Assembly (NCBI GenBank): GCA_017525225.1
Contig: JAFXTB010000053.1
Location: forward strand, 1 to 42,088
Length of the DNA stretch: 42,088 nucleotides
Source: Kiritimatiellia bacterium
GTDB lineage: Bacteria > Verrucomicrobiota > Kiritimatiellia > RFP12 > UBA1067
Direction of reading: 5' to 3'
This document shows, piece after piece, positions 7,662 through 16,356 of the stretch. The notes under the pieces were generated by a model, which did no database searches, had not been told where the DNA came from, and worked only from the letters and a program-made list of their open reading frames with translations. The position numbers and the translations under genes are program-made. How positions within the stretch are numbered: the first letter of the stretch is position 1; the number at the start of each line of letters is the position of its first letter.

Positions 7662-9787
7662 GGACCTTCCGCCTATATGCCACGCGCACGTTCGGTTCGC
7701 TCGCCACTTCGCTGACGGCGGCGTTCGGCACGGCGCTCTTCCTGGCGGCGACGTCGTACCTGTTCGTCCGTGCCCTGGTGCGCGCGGAAGGCACGGTTGC
7801 GGTTCTTTCGTCCATCTGGGCGGAGTCGGCCGTGGCTACGTTGCCATGCCTCGCGGCGATCGTGACGATGCGCATCGTGGCTGACGACCGGCTCTCCGGG
7901 CGGATGGAGCTGATCCTCTCCGCGCCGATCAGCGAGCGCGACTATCTCATGGGGCGCTTCTGCGGCGCGTTCCTCTACTTGTCGCTCATGCTATTGGCCT
8001 ACATGGCGGTTCCGCTTGTGGTCCTGCCATGCTGCGCCACGGGTGGTTCGTCCGTGGCACTTGCCGATTTCCTGCCTGCGCTCGTGGGGCTGCTTTTCTG
8101 GGGGGCGCTTTCGTGCGCGATAGGCACCCTGGCAAGCGCCTGCATCCCACACGCCGCGGCCGCCGGCGCGGCCACGATGGTGTGCGTGCCGCTGCTGCCG
8201 TATGCGATATACCGCGCGGCGTTCGTCTGCAGTCCGTCCGTGCGCGGCGTCTTCCCCGTGTTCCCCGTGGAGCGGTTCGCGTCTGATGCAGGCGCGGGCA
8301 TGTTCTCGTTCGCGTATGTGGCCTGCATGGTCCTTGGAACGGCGCTGGCCCTCTTCACGGCCTCCAAGACAATCGCCGCGCGGAGGTTCGCGGGCAGCGG
8401 TGGTGGGGTGCTTGGCCTCAAGGTCTCCACGGCCGTCGTGGTCGCGCTGGGGTTCGTGTTCGCCGTGATGGCGGCCGTGTGCGCGTGGCGGCTGGACTTC
8501 ACCATGGAGTGGCCGCTCCGTTCGCATTCGCCCGGATTCTCCGCGCGTACGCGCTCAATCCTGGCGGATACGCACGGCGAGACGCGGGCAACGTGCTTCC
8601 TATCGCGTCGCGACCCCGCCTGGCGTGGCACCGCGCGCCTTCTCCGCGGACTGGAGGCGGCCGCGCGCGACGCCGCCGGAACGCGGCTCGTGGTGGACTT
8701 TGCCGATCCGCGCTGGGACCTTTCCACGGCCGTGCGCCTCACCCGCGCCGGCGTCCGCGAGGGAACGGTGGTGTTCGAACGCGGCAGGCGGCGAATCTCC
8801 GTGCCGATCGCGGATGTCGACGAGTCGGCATGCGCCTCCGCGTTGCTGCGCCTTTCCCTGCCTGCGGGTCGCGAGACCGTGTACTGGACCGTCGGGCACG
8901 GCGAGTTCTCCTTCGACTCCTACGATCCCGTCACCGGCATGAGCACGCTGGCCCGTGCCCTGCGCAGGGACGGATATGAGCTTCGTCCTTTCGAGACCGC
9001 CCAGGCGACGTCCGTCCCCGACGGATGCGGAGTCCTTGTGGTGGCGGGTGCGCGCACGCCGTTCTCGTCGGCGGAAAGCGCGATGGTGGATTCCTTCCTC
9101 CGCCGCGGCGGGCGTCTCTTCGTGCTGATCGCGCCTGCGGCCCCCGATGCCGGGCTGGCCCGTCTTCTCGCCGGATGGGGGGTGCGCGCGCTGCCGTTCG
9201 TCGCGGTGTCGCCGCGCACGCTCGATGGTGCCGATCTAGTGGCCACTGATTTCGGCGAGCATGACGTCACGCGGCCGCTTGCCGGAACCGCCGTGGTGTT
9301 CCAGGGTGCGGCGCCGCTTGCCGAGACCACGCCTAGCGCAGGCGAGAAGACGACGTTCACGCCGCTTGTGAGGACCGACGAGACGGCATGGGGAGAATCC
9401 GACGTGACGCACCATCCCTGGACGCGTGACGCCTCCACCGAGCCTGCCGGGCCGCTCGTCCTCGCCGCGGCACTTGAAAGCGGGGCCGGTCCTCGCAAGG
9501 ACCTCGCCCTCAAGCCGACCCGGATCGTGGTGGTGGGCGATGCGTCGTTTGCTGTTGATGGGGCGTTGTCCTCGCGCGCCAATGCCAACCGCGACCTCTT
9601 CCGCAACGCTCTGGCGTGGCTTGCGGGGCTGGATGCCGCCACGGCGCCGGGCACGCCGGCGGACGTCCTGGTCACCGGCATGGACCGCAAGGCGCGCGTG
9701 CGGATGCTCGTTTTCTCCGCGGTTGTGCTGCCTGCCGTCCTGTTCCTCTTCGGATTCGCCCTGGCGATGCGCAGGAGGTTCGTCTGA
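7658..9787 (+). CDS. ABC-2-type permease fused to a GldG-like extracytoplasmic domain
   Basis: A 709-residue protein. Residues 1-270 contain about six membrane helices of an ABC-2 permease (GldF type), starting MRTFRLYATRTFGSLATS. Residues 280-675 are a soluble GldG-like domain in the periplasm, beginning after a single helix with ARTRSILADTHGETRATCF and containing VYWTVGHGEFS and a glutamine-amidotransferase-like FLRRGGRLFVLIAPAAPD. A last helix (VFSAVVLPAVLFLFGFAL) and a basic end anchor the C-terminus. In Bacteroidetes GldF and GldG are separate or fused; here they are fused. ATGA overlap with the ATPase gene and a TGATG overlap with the next gene define an operon. The substrate is unknown; gliding motility need not be implied, since such operons occur widely in non-gliding bacteria. 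Confidence 0.8.
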   Translation: MRTFRLYATRTFGSLATSLTAAFGTALFLAATSYLFVRALVRAEGTVAVLSSIWAESAVATLPCLAAIVTMRIVADDRLSGRMELILSAPISERDYLMGRFCGAFLYLSLMLLAYMAVPLVVLPCCATGGSSVALADFLPALVGLLFWGALSCAIGTLASACIPHAAAAGAATMVCVPLLPYAIYRAAFVCSPSVRGVFPVFPVERFASDAGAGMFSFAYVACMVLGTALALFTASKTIAARRFAGSGGGVLGLKVSTAVVVALGFVFAVMAAVCAWRLDFTMEWPLRSHSPGFSARTRSILADTHGETRATCFLSRRDPAWRGTARLLRGLEAAARDAAGTRLVVDFADPRWDLSTAVRLTRAGVREGTVVFERGRRRISVPIADVDESACASALLRLSLPAGRETVYWTVGHGEFSFDSYDPVTGMSTLARALRRDGYELRPFETAQATSVPDGCGVLVVAGARTPFSSAESAMVDSFLRRGGRLFVLIAPAAPDAGLARLLAGWGVRALPFVAVSPRTLDGADLVATDFGEHDVTRPLAGTAVVFQGAAPLAETTPSAGEKTTFTPLVRTDETAWGESDVTHHPWTRDASTEPAGPLVLAAALESGAGPRKDLALKPTRIVVVGDASFAVDGALSSRANANRDLFRNALAWLAGLDAATAPGTPADVLVTGMDRKARVRMLVFSAVVLPAVLFLFGFALAMRRRFV

Positions 9788-11577
9788 TGAGTAACCGCCG
9801 GTTCATAATTCTGTTCCTGGTGGGCATAGCCTGCGCGTCCGCCCTGCTGACGCTGCTGGCGATTCGCGGGCAGCCGGTGACGCTGGAGGGTGTAGCGAAC
9901 GCGGCTCCGTTCGGTCCCGAAGAGGCGGACGCCGTTGAAATAGTGCTGTCCAGCTGCCAGACGAACCGGCTTGTGCATGTGGTCGGCGAAGACCGCTGGC
10001 GCCTTACCTATCCGTTCCAGGCCGAGGCGGACGGCGTTGCGGTGCAGAAGATGCTGGACGCGCTTCTGCTCCTGCGTCCGGGCGACCGCCTTACGCCGTC
10101 CGACATGCGGAGTCTTGGCCTGACGCCTCGCGACTTCGGGTTGATGCCGCCGCGCGTGGCAGTGTCCATGGCGTCCGGCGCTAGGAGGCTGTCGCTCGAG
10201 ATCGGCGGGGCAACGCCTTCCGGCGTGGAGATGTATGCCAGCATGGCAGGGGACGGCACGGTGTTCACCATACCCGCCGCGGTCGCGGCCACCGTGCCGG
10301 CGGACCTCAACGCCTTCCGTCGGCGCAGCGTGTTCAGCGTGCCTGCCGCAGCGGTCGTGGCGGCCGATTTCCGGGTGCCTGGCGCCACGTTCGTAAAGCT
10401 GGCCCGCTCATCCGGGACCTGGCAGATCGTCCAGCCCGACCAGGCGCCTGCCGAATCGACCGTGGTCAACGACGTGCTGGCGCGGCTTCTCGCGATGCGC
10501 GTGGAAAGCTTCGTGTGGCCGGCGGCGTGGACGACCGAGGCAGACGCGGATCCGGTTACAGGCAAGGTGAAGGCGTCGCGACTCGTCTCGTACGGCCTGG
10601 ACGAGACCGACGGGCTGTCGGTGGCGCTGTGGTCGTCGCCGGTGGCGGTGGAGCGCGTCGTGTTCGGCGCGCCCGCCGGCAGCAATCTCGTGCATGCCCT
10701 GGTCCACAACGGGTCGGCCGTGGTGACGGTGGATGCGTCCATCGCCGCCCTGTGCAGGGCCGGACGCGAGAAATTCCTCGACGCCCGCATCTTCCCGTTC
10801 ACCGCCAACGCGCTCGCGTCCGTATCGGTGACGGTCAACGGGGCCGTTTACGTGCTGGCGCGAATCGGCGACGGACAATGGAGGATCGAGTCGCCCGTGG
10901 TGGCCCCCGCCGACGCCGTCGCGGCTGGCGAGCTGGTGGAGCGCGTGCTGCGCCTCAAGCAGAACGATCGCATCCCGGAGGATGCGAAGTCCGCCACGGT
11001 GACGGTGGCGGTCGGTCCGCCGGCGTTCCCGGCCGTGACGAATCTCGTGCCGGTGGCGGTGCGGCAGGACATCCTTGCCGCGCCTGCGAATCTGCGCGCG
11101 AAAAACATCCTTTCGGTGCCGAAGGCCACGGTAAAACGCATCACCGTGGTGTCCGCCGGCGGCGAGACCGTGGTGGAGAACGATGCGGTGCGCGGCGCAT
11201 GGAACCTCGTGCGTTCGCCGGCGTCCGCCTCGGCGATCCGGGTGGACGTCAGCACGAACGGCGTGACGCGCGTGCTGGACGCGCTCACAAAGGTGATGGC
11301 CGTGAGCGTGGAGAATCTCAACGCCTCGCCGGATGACTTCAAGCGATGCGGGCTCGCGCGTCCGGCGTTCTCAATTGCGGTGGACGTCGATTCGGCGGAT
11401 GCCGTGCGCCGCAACCTCCTTCTCGGCCATGCGGCCCCGGGCGGGGGACGCTATGCCACGGCGGGCGGCGCCGATGCAATCTTCATAATATCGCGCGAGA
11501 CCGTTGCCGAACTGACGGTGCCGCTTATGGAGAGCGAGCTTTCGGACAGCGGTGCGAAGGCGAAAGGAGACAAATGA
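9787..11577 (+). CDS. DUF4340-type membrane-anchored protein
   Basis: A 596-residue protein with one N-terminal membrane helix ([20 protein letters not shown]) and a large Val/Ala-rich periplasmic region made of repeated segments of the form 'W-x-hh-P... L-L-x-hR', typical of DUF4340 proteins. DUF4340 genes commonly follow GldF/GldG-like permeases, as here. The start overlaps the stop of the permease by one base (TGATG), so the earlier in-frame ATG at 9616 is rejected. Probable role: extracytoplasmic partner of the transporter. The molecular function is unknown. Confidence 0.75.
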   Translation: MSNRRFIILFLVGIACASALLTLLAIRGQPVTLEGVANAAPFGPEEADAVEIVLSSCQTNRLVHVVGEDRWRLTYPFQAEADGVAVQKMLDALLLLRPGDRLTPSDMRSLGLTPRDFGLMPPRVAVSMASGARRLSLEIGGATPSGVEMYASMAGDGTVFTIPAAVAATVPADLNAFRRRSVFSVPAAAVVAADFRVPGATFVKLARSSGTWQIVQPDQAPAESTVVNDVLARLLAMRVESFVWPAAWTTEADADPVTGKVKASRLVSYGLDETDGLSVALWSSPVAVERVVFGAPAGSNLVHALVHNGSAVVTVDASIAALCRAGREKFLDARIFPFTANALASVSVTVNGAVYVLARIGDGQWRIESPVVAPADAVAAGELVERVLRLKQNDRIPEDAKSATVTVAVGPPAFPAVTNLVPVAVRQDILAAPANLRAKNILSVPKATVKRITVVSAGGETVVENDAVRGAWNLVRSPASASAIRVDVSTNGVTRVLDALTKVMAVSVENLNASPDDFKRCGLARPAFSIAVDVDSADAVRRNLLLGHAAPGGGRYATAGGADAIFIISRETVAELTVPLMESELSDSGAKAKGDK

Positions 11578-12620
11578 AAACGGTTCTGGTGACTGGGGGC
11601 AGCGGCTTCCTCGGCATAAATCTCATAAGGCATCTGCGCGCGCAGGGCGTTGAACGCATCCGCGTGCTGGACATAGCGGACTTCGACTATCCTGAAAAGG
11701 GCGAGTCCTGGCTCGAGTTCACCCTTGGCGATGTGCGCGACGCAGCCGTCGTTGACCGTCTCTGCGAGGGTTGCGACGTCGTAGTGAACACGGCGGCCGC
11801 CCTGCCGCTCTATTCGCCGGAGGATATCCACACCACGGAGGTGGACGGCATCCGCAACGTGCTTGCCGCCGCTAAGAAGTGCGGCGTGGGGCGCGTGGTG
11901 CAGATATCGTCCACGGCGGTGTACGGCGTGCCGAAGAAGCATCCCATCTACGAGACGGACGAACTGATAGGCGTGGGGCCGTACGGCCATGCCAAGATCG
12001 AGGCCGAGAACATCTGCCGTGCCGCCCGCGCGGAAGGGCAGACGGTGTGCGTCATACGCCCGAAGAGCTTCATCGGGCCAGAACGACTGGGGGTCTTCGC
12101 GCTCTTCTACGATTGGGCCTACACCGGCCACGGCTTTCCGATGATCGGCAGCGGGAACAACCGATACCAGCTGATGGATGTCGCCGATCTCTGCGACGCG
12201 ATATGGAACGCGATGACCTATCCCGACGCAAGCGTCAACACCGAGTTCAACATCGGCGCGGAGGAGTTCACCACCATGCGCGAGGACTACCAGGCCGTCC
12301 TTGACAAGGCCGGGTACGGCAAGAAGATACGCGGTCTTCCGGTGAAGCCCGTGGTGTTCATCCTGCGCATCCTGGAGAAGCTGCATCTTTCGCCGCTTTA
12401 TCCGTGGGTGTACGAGACGGCCTCCACCGACAGCTTCGTGTCCATAGACAGGGCCAAGGAGCTTCTCGGCTTCAGACCGCGCTATTCCAACAAGCAGGCG
12501 CTCGTACGCAACTACGAGTGGTATGTGGAGCACCTGTCCGAATTCGCCGGCAAGACGGGCGTATCCCACCGTGTGCCGTGGAAGCAGGGTCTCCTTGCCT
12601 GCGCCAAGTGGTTCTTCTGA
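11574..12620 (+). CDS. NAD(P)-dependent epimerase/dehydratase (extended SDR)
   Basis: A 348-residue Rossmann-fold enzyme. The dinucleotide motif GGSGFLG lies at 8-14, followed by LDIADFD for the acidic residue that prefers NAD. The catalytic pair is Y137 and K141 in YGHAK, with the upstream Ser in SSTAVYG. It belongs with nucleotide-sugar epimerases or 3-beta-HSD-like SDRs; the substrate cannot be told. AAAGGAG about five bases upstream and ATGA overlap with the DUF4340 gene put it last in the Gld-like operon, which hints that the transporter handles a sugar-modified product. It converges on the response-regulator gene with only four bases between the two stops. Confidence 0.85.
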   Translation: MKTVLVTGGSGFLGINLIRHLRAQGVERIRVLDIADFDYPEKGESWLEFTLGDVRDAAVVDRLCEGCDVVVNTAAALPLYSPEDIHTTEVDGIRNVLAAAKKCGVGRVVQISSTAVYGVPKKHPIYETDELIGVGPYGHAKIEAENICRAARAEGQTVCVIRPKSFIGPERLGVFALFYDWAYTGHGFPMIGSGNNRYQLMDVADLCDAIWNAMTYPDASVNTEFNIGAEEFTTMREDYQAVLDKAGYGKKIRGLPVKPVVFILRILEKLHLSPLYPWVYETASTDSFVSIDRAKELLGFRPRYSNKQALVRNYEWYVEHLSEFAGKTGVSHRVPWKQGLLACAKWFF

Positions 12621-12624
12621 CGCT

Positions 12625-13305
12625 TCAGGGTTTGAGCCTGTAGCCGATGCCGCGCACGGTCTCGATGTGGGTCGCCCAGTCGCCGAGCTTGCGGCGCAGC
12701 CCCACCATCTGCACGTCCACGGTCCGTTCCGTGACCGCCTGCTCCACGCCCTTCACCGCGTCGAGTATGCGCTGGCGGGTATGTACGCGCCCGGGGGACG
12801 AGATGAGCAGCGCGAGAGTGCGGGCCTCCGCGTGCGTGAGCGGGATCTCCTGCCCGCCAAGACGCGCGGTACGCGAATCCTCGTCGAGCGTGAGCCCGTC
12901 GATCGGTTCGCCGTCCGCCGCCGGGGCAGGTCTGCGCAGCACGGCCTGTATGCGCGCCAGGAGCACGCTGCGCGAGAAGGGCTTGGTCACATAGTCGTCC
13001 GCACCTATCTCAAGTCCGCGCACGACGTCGGCGTCCTCCGACTTCGCGGTGAGCATGATTATGCGCGTGTGCGCCAGCTCTGGCGTCTCGCGGATGAACC
13101 GGCACACGGAGAGTCCGTCGATGCCGGGCAGCATCAGGTCGAGGAGCACGAGGTCCGGCTTGTGGCGGCGCACCATCTCAAGTCCGGTGTCACCGCGCGC
13201 GGCCACGCGTACCGAGGTGAACCCGGCGTTGCGCAGCAGCATCTGCAGAAGAGTGCGTATCGTCTCGTCGTCCTCCACGACGACCACTGTCGCGGTGGTG
13301 TTCAT
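12625..13305 (-). CDS. OmpR/PhoB-family response regulator
   Basis: A 226-residue two-domain regulator. The receiver domain (1-122) has acidic EDD at 11-13, the phosphoacceptor D56 in LLDLMLPGIDG, and Lys in YVTKPF. The C-terminal winged helix (about 133-226) has the recognition-region TERTVDVQMVGLRRKLG and the terminal GIGYRL. ATG 13305 overlaps the stop of the upstream gene as ATGA; an alternative ATG at 13314 would add three residues. No histidine kinase gene is present in the window, so the partner is elsewhere or the coupled membrane protein is involved. The 3' end faces the epimerase gene with a four-base gap. Confidence 0.92.
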   Translation of the reverse strand: MNTTATVVVVEDDETIRTLLQMLLRNAGFTSVRVAARGDTGLEMVRRHKPDLVLLDLMLPGIDGLSVCRFIRETPELAHTRIIMLTAKSEDADVVRGLEIGADDYVTKPFSRSVLLARIQAVLRRPAPAADGEPIDGLTLDEDSRTARLGGQEIPLTHAEARTLALLISSPGRVHTRQRILDAVKGVEQAVTERTVDVQMVGLRRKLGDWATHIETVRGIGYRLKP

Positions 13306-14450
13306 GTTCCGCATCCGTCCTTTCCGTTCTCGATGAGTGGGGGGCATATCCATGCCGTCACAGCCGCGCATTCGATGCCGAACGGCAGGTAGCCGGCGAA
13401 GCCGAGGACCGGCATCTCCCATACCATGAACCTGTGCACCCACGGCACGGCGTATATCCATTTCGCGTATGCGTAGTAGTTCCAGGTCTCCCAGCACAGC
13501 CCGCATACGAGCGTCGCGATGGCGAATCTGAAGAAGAACGACCAGTTCCCCACGGCGCACGAATCCACGACGCTGCGCTCCCCGAGGAGGAACTGCACGA
13601 GGACGAACACCATGAGCGGAGATATCCAGAGGAACGGAAAGGCGTAGTCCGGAAAGAACACGATCCCCGTAAGGCCCGTCGCCGCCAGGACGGCGAGGAA
13701 GACGCACCATCCGGGACGGCGGAGGTGCACGCGGGCCATGTCGCGGTACAGTCGGTCGTCGAAGACGGGGAAGGTGTGGAGGTACGCCGCCACCGCCACT
13801 ACCGCGGGCAGCACGGATGCGAAGCATATCGTCGCGTATATCGAATACTCCACCGCGTCCAGCTCCGATATCCCCACGTAGTACCAGTTCCAGACGTAGC
13901 GGTTGAGGTATTCGAAGAACCACCAGAAGAGGGAGCTTGCGGGAAAGGTGGCGGCGTAGGCCCAGGGGTGGTCGGTCATGGGGGAGTGTCCGCTCCGCCT
14001 GACGCAGAGCGCGTTCACAATGAGTATGAGCCCGGCCCACATCGGGAAGTACGAGCATTGTACCTGCATGGGACGGAACCATTCGAACCTCGACCACGAG
14101 AGCGTCCAGCCGACGGCGAGTATGGCGATACCCAGCCATCCCCACCACGGAAACCTCCCTGTGGAGCGGACCGTCACCGGGAGGCTACGGCGAAATACGG
14201 CCTTCAACATCCGGCGTACGAACGGGAAAAGGCAAAGTCCGGTGAAGGCGGCAAGAAAGATGAAGGCGCTCCAGCTGAAGGGACGCCTGCAGTTCCACAG
14301 CAGCTCGGGATGGCCGCCGAAACCCTCGGTGCGCGGGGGGAACTCCTTGACTCCGGCCAATACGTCGCTGTGACCGCCCAGGATGCAGCAGACGAGCGGT
14401 ACGCCCAGCAATATCAAGGCAAGAAGCACGTAGTGGATGATCCTTTTCAT
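13302..14450 (-). CDS. uncharacterised multi-pass membrane protein coupled to the response regulator
   Basis: A 382-residue protein with about nine or ten hydrophobic segments, unusually rich in Trp, Phe and Tyr (for example FWWFFEYLNRYVWNWYY and SRFEWF). I do not recognise the family. There is no kinase, HAMP or catalytic motif. ATG 14450 is chosen because a TGATACAAT box ends eleven bases before it; the longer frame to 14564 would run through that promoter. The gene ends by overlapping the response-regulator start (ATGA), so the two proteins are made together. It could sense a membrane signal for the regulator, or simply be its co-transcribed target; the sequence does not decide. Confidence 0.75.
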   Translation of the reverse strand: MKRIIHYVLLALILLGVPLVCCILGGHSDVLAGVKEFPPRTEGFGGHPELLWNCRRPFSWSAFIFLAAFTGLCLFPFVRRMLKAVFRRSLPVTVRSTGRFPWWGWLGIAILAVGWTLSWSRFEWFRPMQVQCSYFPMWAGLILIVNALCVRRSGHSPMTDHPWAYAATFPASSLFWWFFEYLNRYVWNWYYVGISELDAVEYSIYATICFASVLPAVVAVAAYLHTFPVFDDRLYRDMARVHLRRPGWCVFLAVLAATGLTGIVFFPDYAFPFLWISPLMVFVLVQFLLGERSVVDSCAVGNWSFFFRFAIATLVCGLCWETWNYYAYAKWIYAVPWVHRFMVWEMPVLGFAGYLPFGIECAAVTAWICPPLIENGKDGCGT

Positions 14451-14460
14451 GTGTGGCGGT

Positions 14461-14489
14461 ATTGTATCAAAATCCGCATGGCGGTACAA
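14461..14489 (-). promoter_or_regulatory. promoter of the membrane protein-response regulator pair (predicted leaderless)
   Basis: On the minus strand: TTGTAC at 14489-14484, a 17-base spacer, then TGA-TACAAT with the hexamer at 14466-14461. Ten bases follow before ATG 14450, so the expected start near 14454 leaves about four untranslated bases. Confidence 0.6.
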
Positions 14490-14517
14490 CGCCTTCTTCG
14501 GACAGGCTTGAAGGCAA

Positions 14518-14547
14518 TTGCCCCGCAAGGAGGCTATATGGTATAAT
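14518..14547 (+). promoter_or_regulatory. promoter of the small membrane protein gene (predicted leaderless)
   Basis: TTGCCC at 14518-14523, then TATGG-TATAAT with the hexamer at 14542-14547. Nine bases separate it from ATG 14557; expected start near 14554. Divergent from the promoter at 14461-14489. Confidence 0.6.
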
Positions 14548-14556
14548 GGCGTCCAC

Positions 14557-14781
14557 ATGGACACCCATCTGTTCTACCAGCTCCGCTTCATACCCGTGGT
14601 GCTGCTGCTCGGGATCGCCGCCGCGTTGCTTCGTCGCCGTGGCGAGCCGCCTGTCGTCCTTAGGGCGTTGCGGCGGACGCTTGGCGGCAGGACGGCGGAA
14701 CCTCCTCCTGCCATACCGCTGTGGAGAAGGATGGCGGCGTTCGGCTGCGTGTTGGCGGCGCTTGCGCTTGCGCTTGCCTGA
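14557..14781 (+). CDS. small two-helix membrane protein
   Basis: A 74-residue protein with hydrophobic segments at about 9-24 (FIPVVLLLGIAAALL) and 59-74 (FGCVLAALALALA), joined by an Arg/Pro-rich loop. I do not recognise it. It is supported as a real gene by the perfect extended -10 nine bases before its ATG, the same spacing as at adk, and by the absence of a better frame. The longer frame starting at 14518 would begin inside the promoter. It lies just before adk but adk has its own promoter. Confidence 0.55.
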   Translation: MDTHLFYQLRFIPVVLLLGIAAALLRRRGEPPVVLRALRRTLGGRTAEPPPAIPLWRRMAAFGCVLAALALALA

Positions 14782-14797
14782 TCGCATCGCGAAAAGT

Positions 14798-14827
14798 CTG
14801 TCAATGTTCCGTCCGATATGGTATAAT
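14798..14827 (+). promoter_or_regulatory. adk promoter (predicted leaderless)
   Basis: CTGTCA at 14798-14803 as a weak -35, then TATGG-TATAAT with the hexamer at 14822-14827. Nine bases separate it from ATG 14837; the expected start near 14834 leaves about three untranslated bases, and there is no SD. Confidence 0.65.
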
Positions 14828-14836
14828 CACGGCATT

Positions 14837-15469
14837 ATGAATATTGTCATTCTGCTGGGTGCGCCCGGTTCGGGCAAGGGTACGGTCGCGGCACGGCTTG
14901 CGGCCGAGAACGCGAATCTCAAGCACGTGTCGAGCGGAGATCTTCTGCGCGGCGCCGTGGCCAAGGGTACGCCTGCGGGCGTGGAGGCGAAGAAGTTCAT
15001 GGATGCCGGCCAGCTTGTGCCGGACGAGCTCATCGCCCAGATGATCAAGGATGTGATCGCCGAGACGGAGGGCGATGTGACGATGCTGCTCGACGGATTC
15101 CCGCGCAACGTGCAGCAGGCCGACATCCTTGCCGCCACCGGCGCGAAGATACGTTCGGCCGTGCTGCTGGACGTGCCCGATTCGATCATCCAGGACCGCA
15201 TCGCCGGTCGCCGCACGTGTCCGAAGTGCAAGGCCGGATACCATGCGAGGGATCTGCCGCCCAAGGTTGAGGGCATCTGCGACAAGTGCGGCACGCCGCT
15301 CGTCATCCGCAAGGACGACAATCCCGAGACGGTGAGGGACCGTCTCGTCGTCTACCACCGGCAGACCGAGCCGCTGATCGCCTACTACCGTGAAAAGGGC
15401 CTTCTTCGCACCATAGACGGAAACCAGGGCCCGGAGAACAACGCCAAGGCATTTCTGGCGGCGATGTGA
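14837..15469 (+). CDS. adk: adenylate kinase
   Basis: A 210-residue enzyme that interconverts ATP + AMP and 2 ADP. P-loop GAPGSGKGT at 8-16, AMP-site SSGDLLR at 32-38, DGFPR at 86-90, and an LID domain with four Cys (128, 131, 148, 151) that should hold Zn, the long zinc-type LID. The N-terminal MNIVILLGAPGSGKG is canonical, which fixes ATG 14837 and makes the short distance to the promoter credible. It overlaps map by one base (TGATG), so adk and map are co-transcribed. Length is normal. Confidence 0.97.
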   Translation: MNIVILLGAPGSGKGTVAARLAAENANLKHVSSGDLLRGAVAKGTPAGVEAKKFMDAGQLVPDELIAQMIKDVIAETEGDVTMLLDGFPRNVQQADILAATGAKIRSAVLLDVPDSIIQDRIAGRRTCPKCKAGYHARDLPPKVEGICDKCGTPLVIRKDDNPETVRDRLVVYHRQTEPLIAYYREKGLLRTIDGNQGPENNAKAFLAAM

Positions 15470-16239
15470 TGAAGGTTGACGTCAAGTCCAGGGCACAGAT
15501 CGACCGCATGCGCGTCGCGTGCCGGATGAGCGCGGAGGTCCGCGACCTCTGCGCGAGGGCCATCGAGCCGGGAATGCGCACTTCGGACATAGATGCGATC
15601 GTGAAGGACTACTGCGCGAGAAACCGGGTGAAGGCGTCCTTCTTCGGCTATCTCGGCTTTCCCGGCTTCCTGTGCGTGAGCGTCAACGACGAGGTGATCC
15701 ACGGCGTTCCCGGCGACCGCATGATATTGCCGGGCGACCTTGTGAAGTGCGATGTCGGCGTGCTGACGCAGGGATACAACGGCGACACCAGCCGCACGGT
15801 GATGGTCGGCGTGACAGATCCCGAGGTGATCCGTCTCGTCGAAACCACGAAGCGCTGCCTTGCCGCCGGCATAGCCGCGGCGGGTCCGGGGGTCCATATC
15901 GGCGACGTAGGGTATGCCATCCAGAAGGTCGCGGAGGATGCCGGGTTCGGCGTGGTACGCGACTGGATAGGGCATGGCGTAGGGCGCACCGTGCATGAGG
16001 ATCCCGAGGTGCCGAACTACGGCAGGCCAGGCACCAAGCTCAGGCTGAAGCCAGGCATGACCATCGCCATCGAGCCGATGATAACGCTTACCAAGGCAGG
16101 CGAGAAGACGTATGTGGACAAGGCGAACGGCTGGACGGTGATCACCGAAGACCATTGCATGGCGGCGCACTTCGAGCATACCGTCGCCATCACGGACGAT
16201 GGTTGCGAGGTGCTTACGCTACCCGCGGACTATCCATGA
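15469..16239 (+). CDS. map: methionine aminopeptidase, type I
   Basis: A 256-residue enzyme that removes the initiator Met from nascent proteins. The pita-bread fold ligands are in place: D95 and D106 (CDVGV, GDTSRT), H169 (GHGVGR), E202 (IEPM) and E236 (HFEHT), plus the substrate His H78 in VNDEVIHG. There is no N-terminal zinc-finger extension, so it is the simple type Ia form. ATG 15469 overlaps the adk stop; an in-frame GTG three bases earlier is possible. The adk-map order is common in bacteria. A 13-bp hairpin downstream likely ends the transcript. Confidence 0.97.
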   Translation: MKVDVKSRAQIDRMRVACRMSAEVRDLCARAIEPGMRTSDIDAIVKDYCARNRVKASFFGYLGFPGFLCVSVNDEVIHGVPGDRMILPGDLVKCDVGVLTQGYNGDTSRTVMVGVTDPEVIRLVETTKRCLAAGIAAAGPGVHIGDVGYAIQKVAEDAGFGVVRDWIGHGVGRTVHEDPEVPNYGRPGTKLRLKPGMTIAIEPMITLTKAGEKTYVDKANGWTVITEDHCMAAHFEHTVAITDDGCEVLTLPADYP

Positions 16240-16255
16240 CAAGGTTTTCATGTTT

Positions 16256-16313
16256 CCGGTGGATGGACCCGAAGGCGCCACGGTCGAACGGCGACTGATT
16301 GTCCATCCACCGG
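16256..16313 (+). terminator. 13-bp inverted repeat after map, probable terminator
   Basis: CCGGTGGATGGAC at 16256-16268 is perfectly repeated in inverse at 16301-16313, with a 32-base loop, followed by TTTATTG. A third partial copy, GTCCACCGG at 16325-16333, lies ten bases further on and overlaps the spacer of the next promoter, so an alternative shorter pairing is possible. The long loop is unusual for an intrinsic terminator. Confidence 0.5.
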
Positions 16314-16317
16314 TTTA

Positions 16318-16346
16318 TTGCAATGTCCACCGGAATATGGTAGAAT
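16318..16346 (+). promoter_or_regulatory. promoter of the Nif3-like gene (predicted leaderless)
   Basis: TTGCAA at 16318-16323, a 17-base spacer, and TATGG-TAGAAT with the hexamer at 16341-16346. Ten bases follow before ATG 16357; expected start near 16353. No SD is present. Confidence 0.65.
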
Positions 16347-16356
16347 CGGCGCAACC

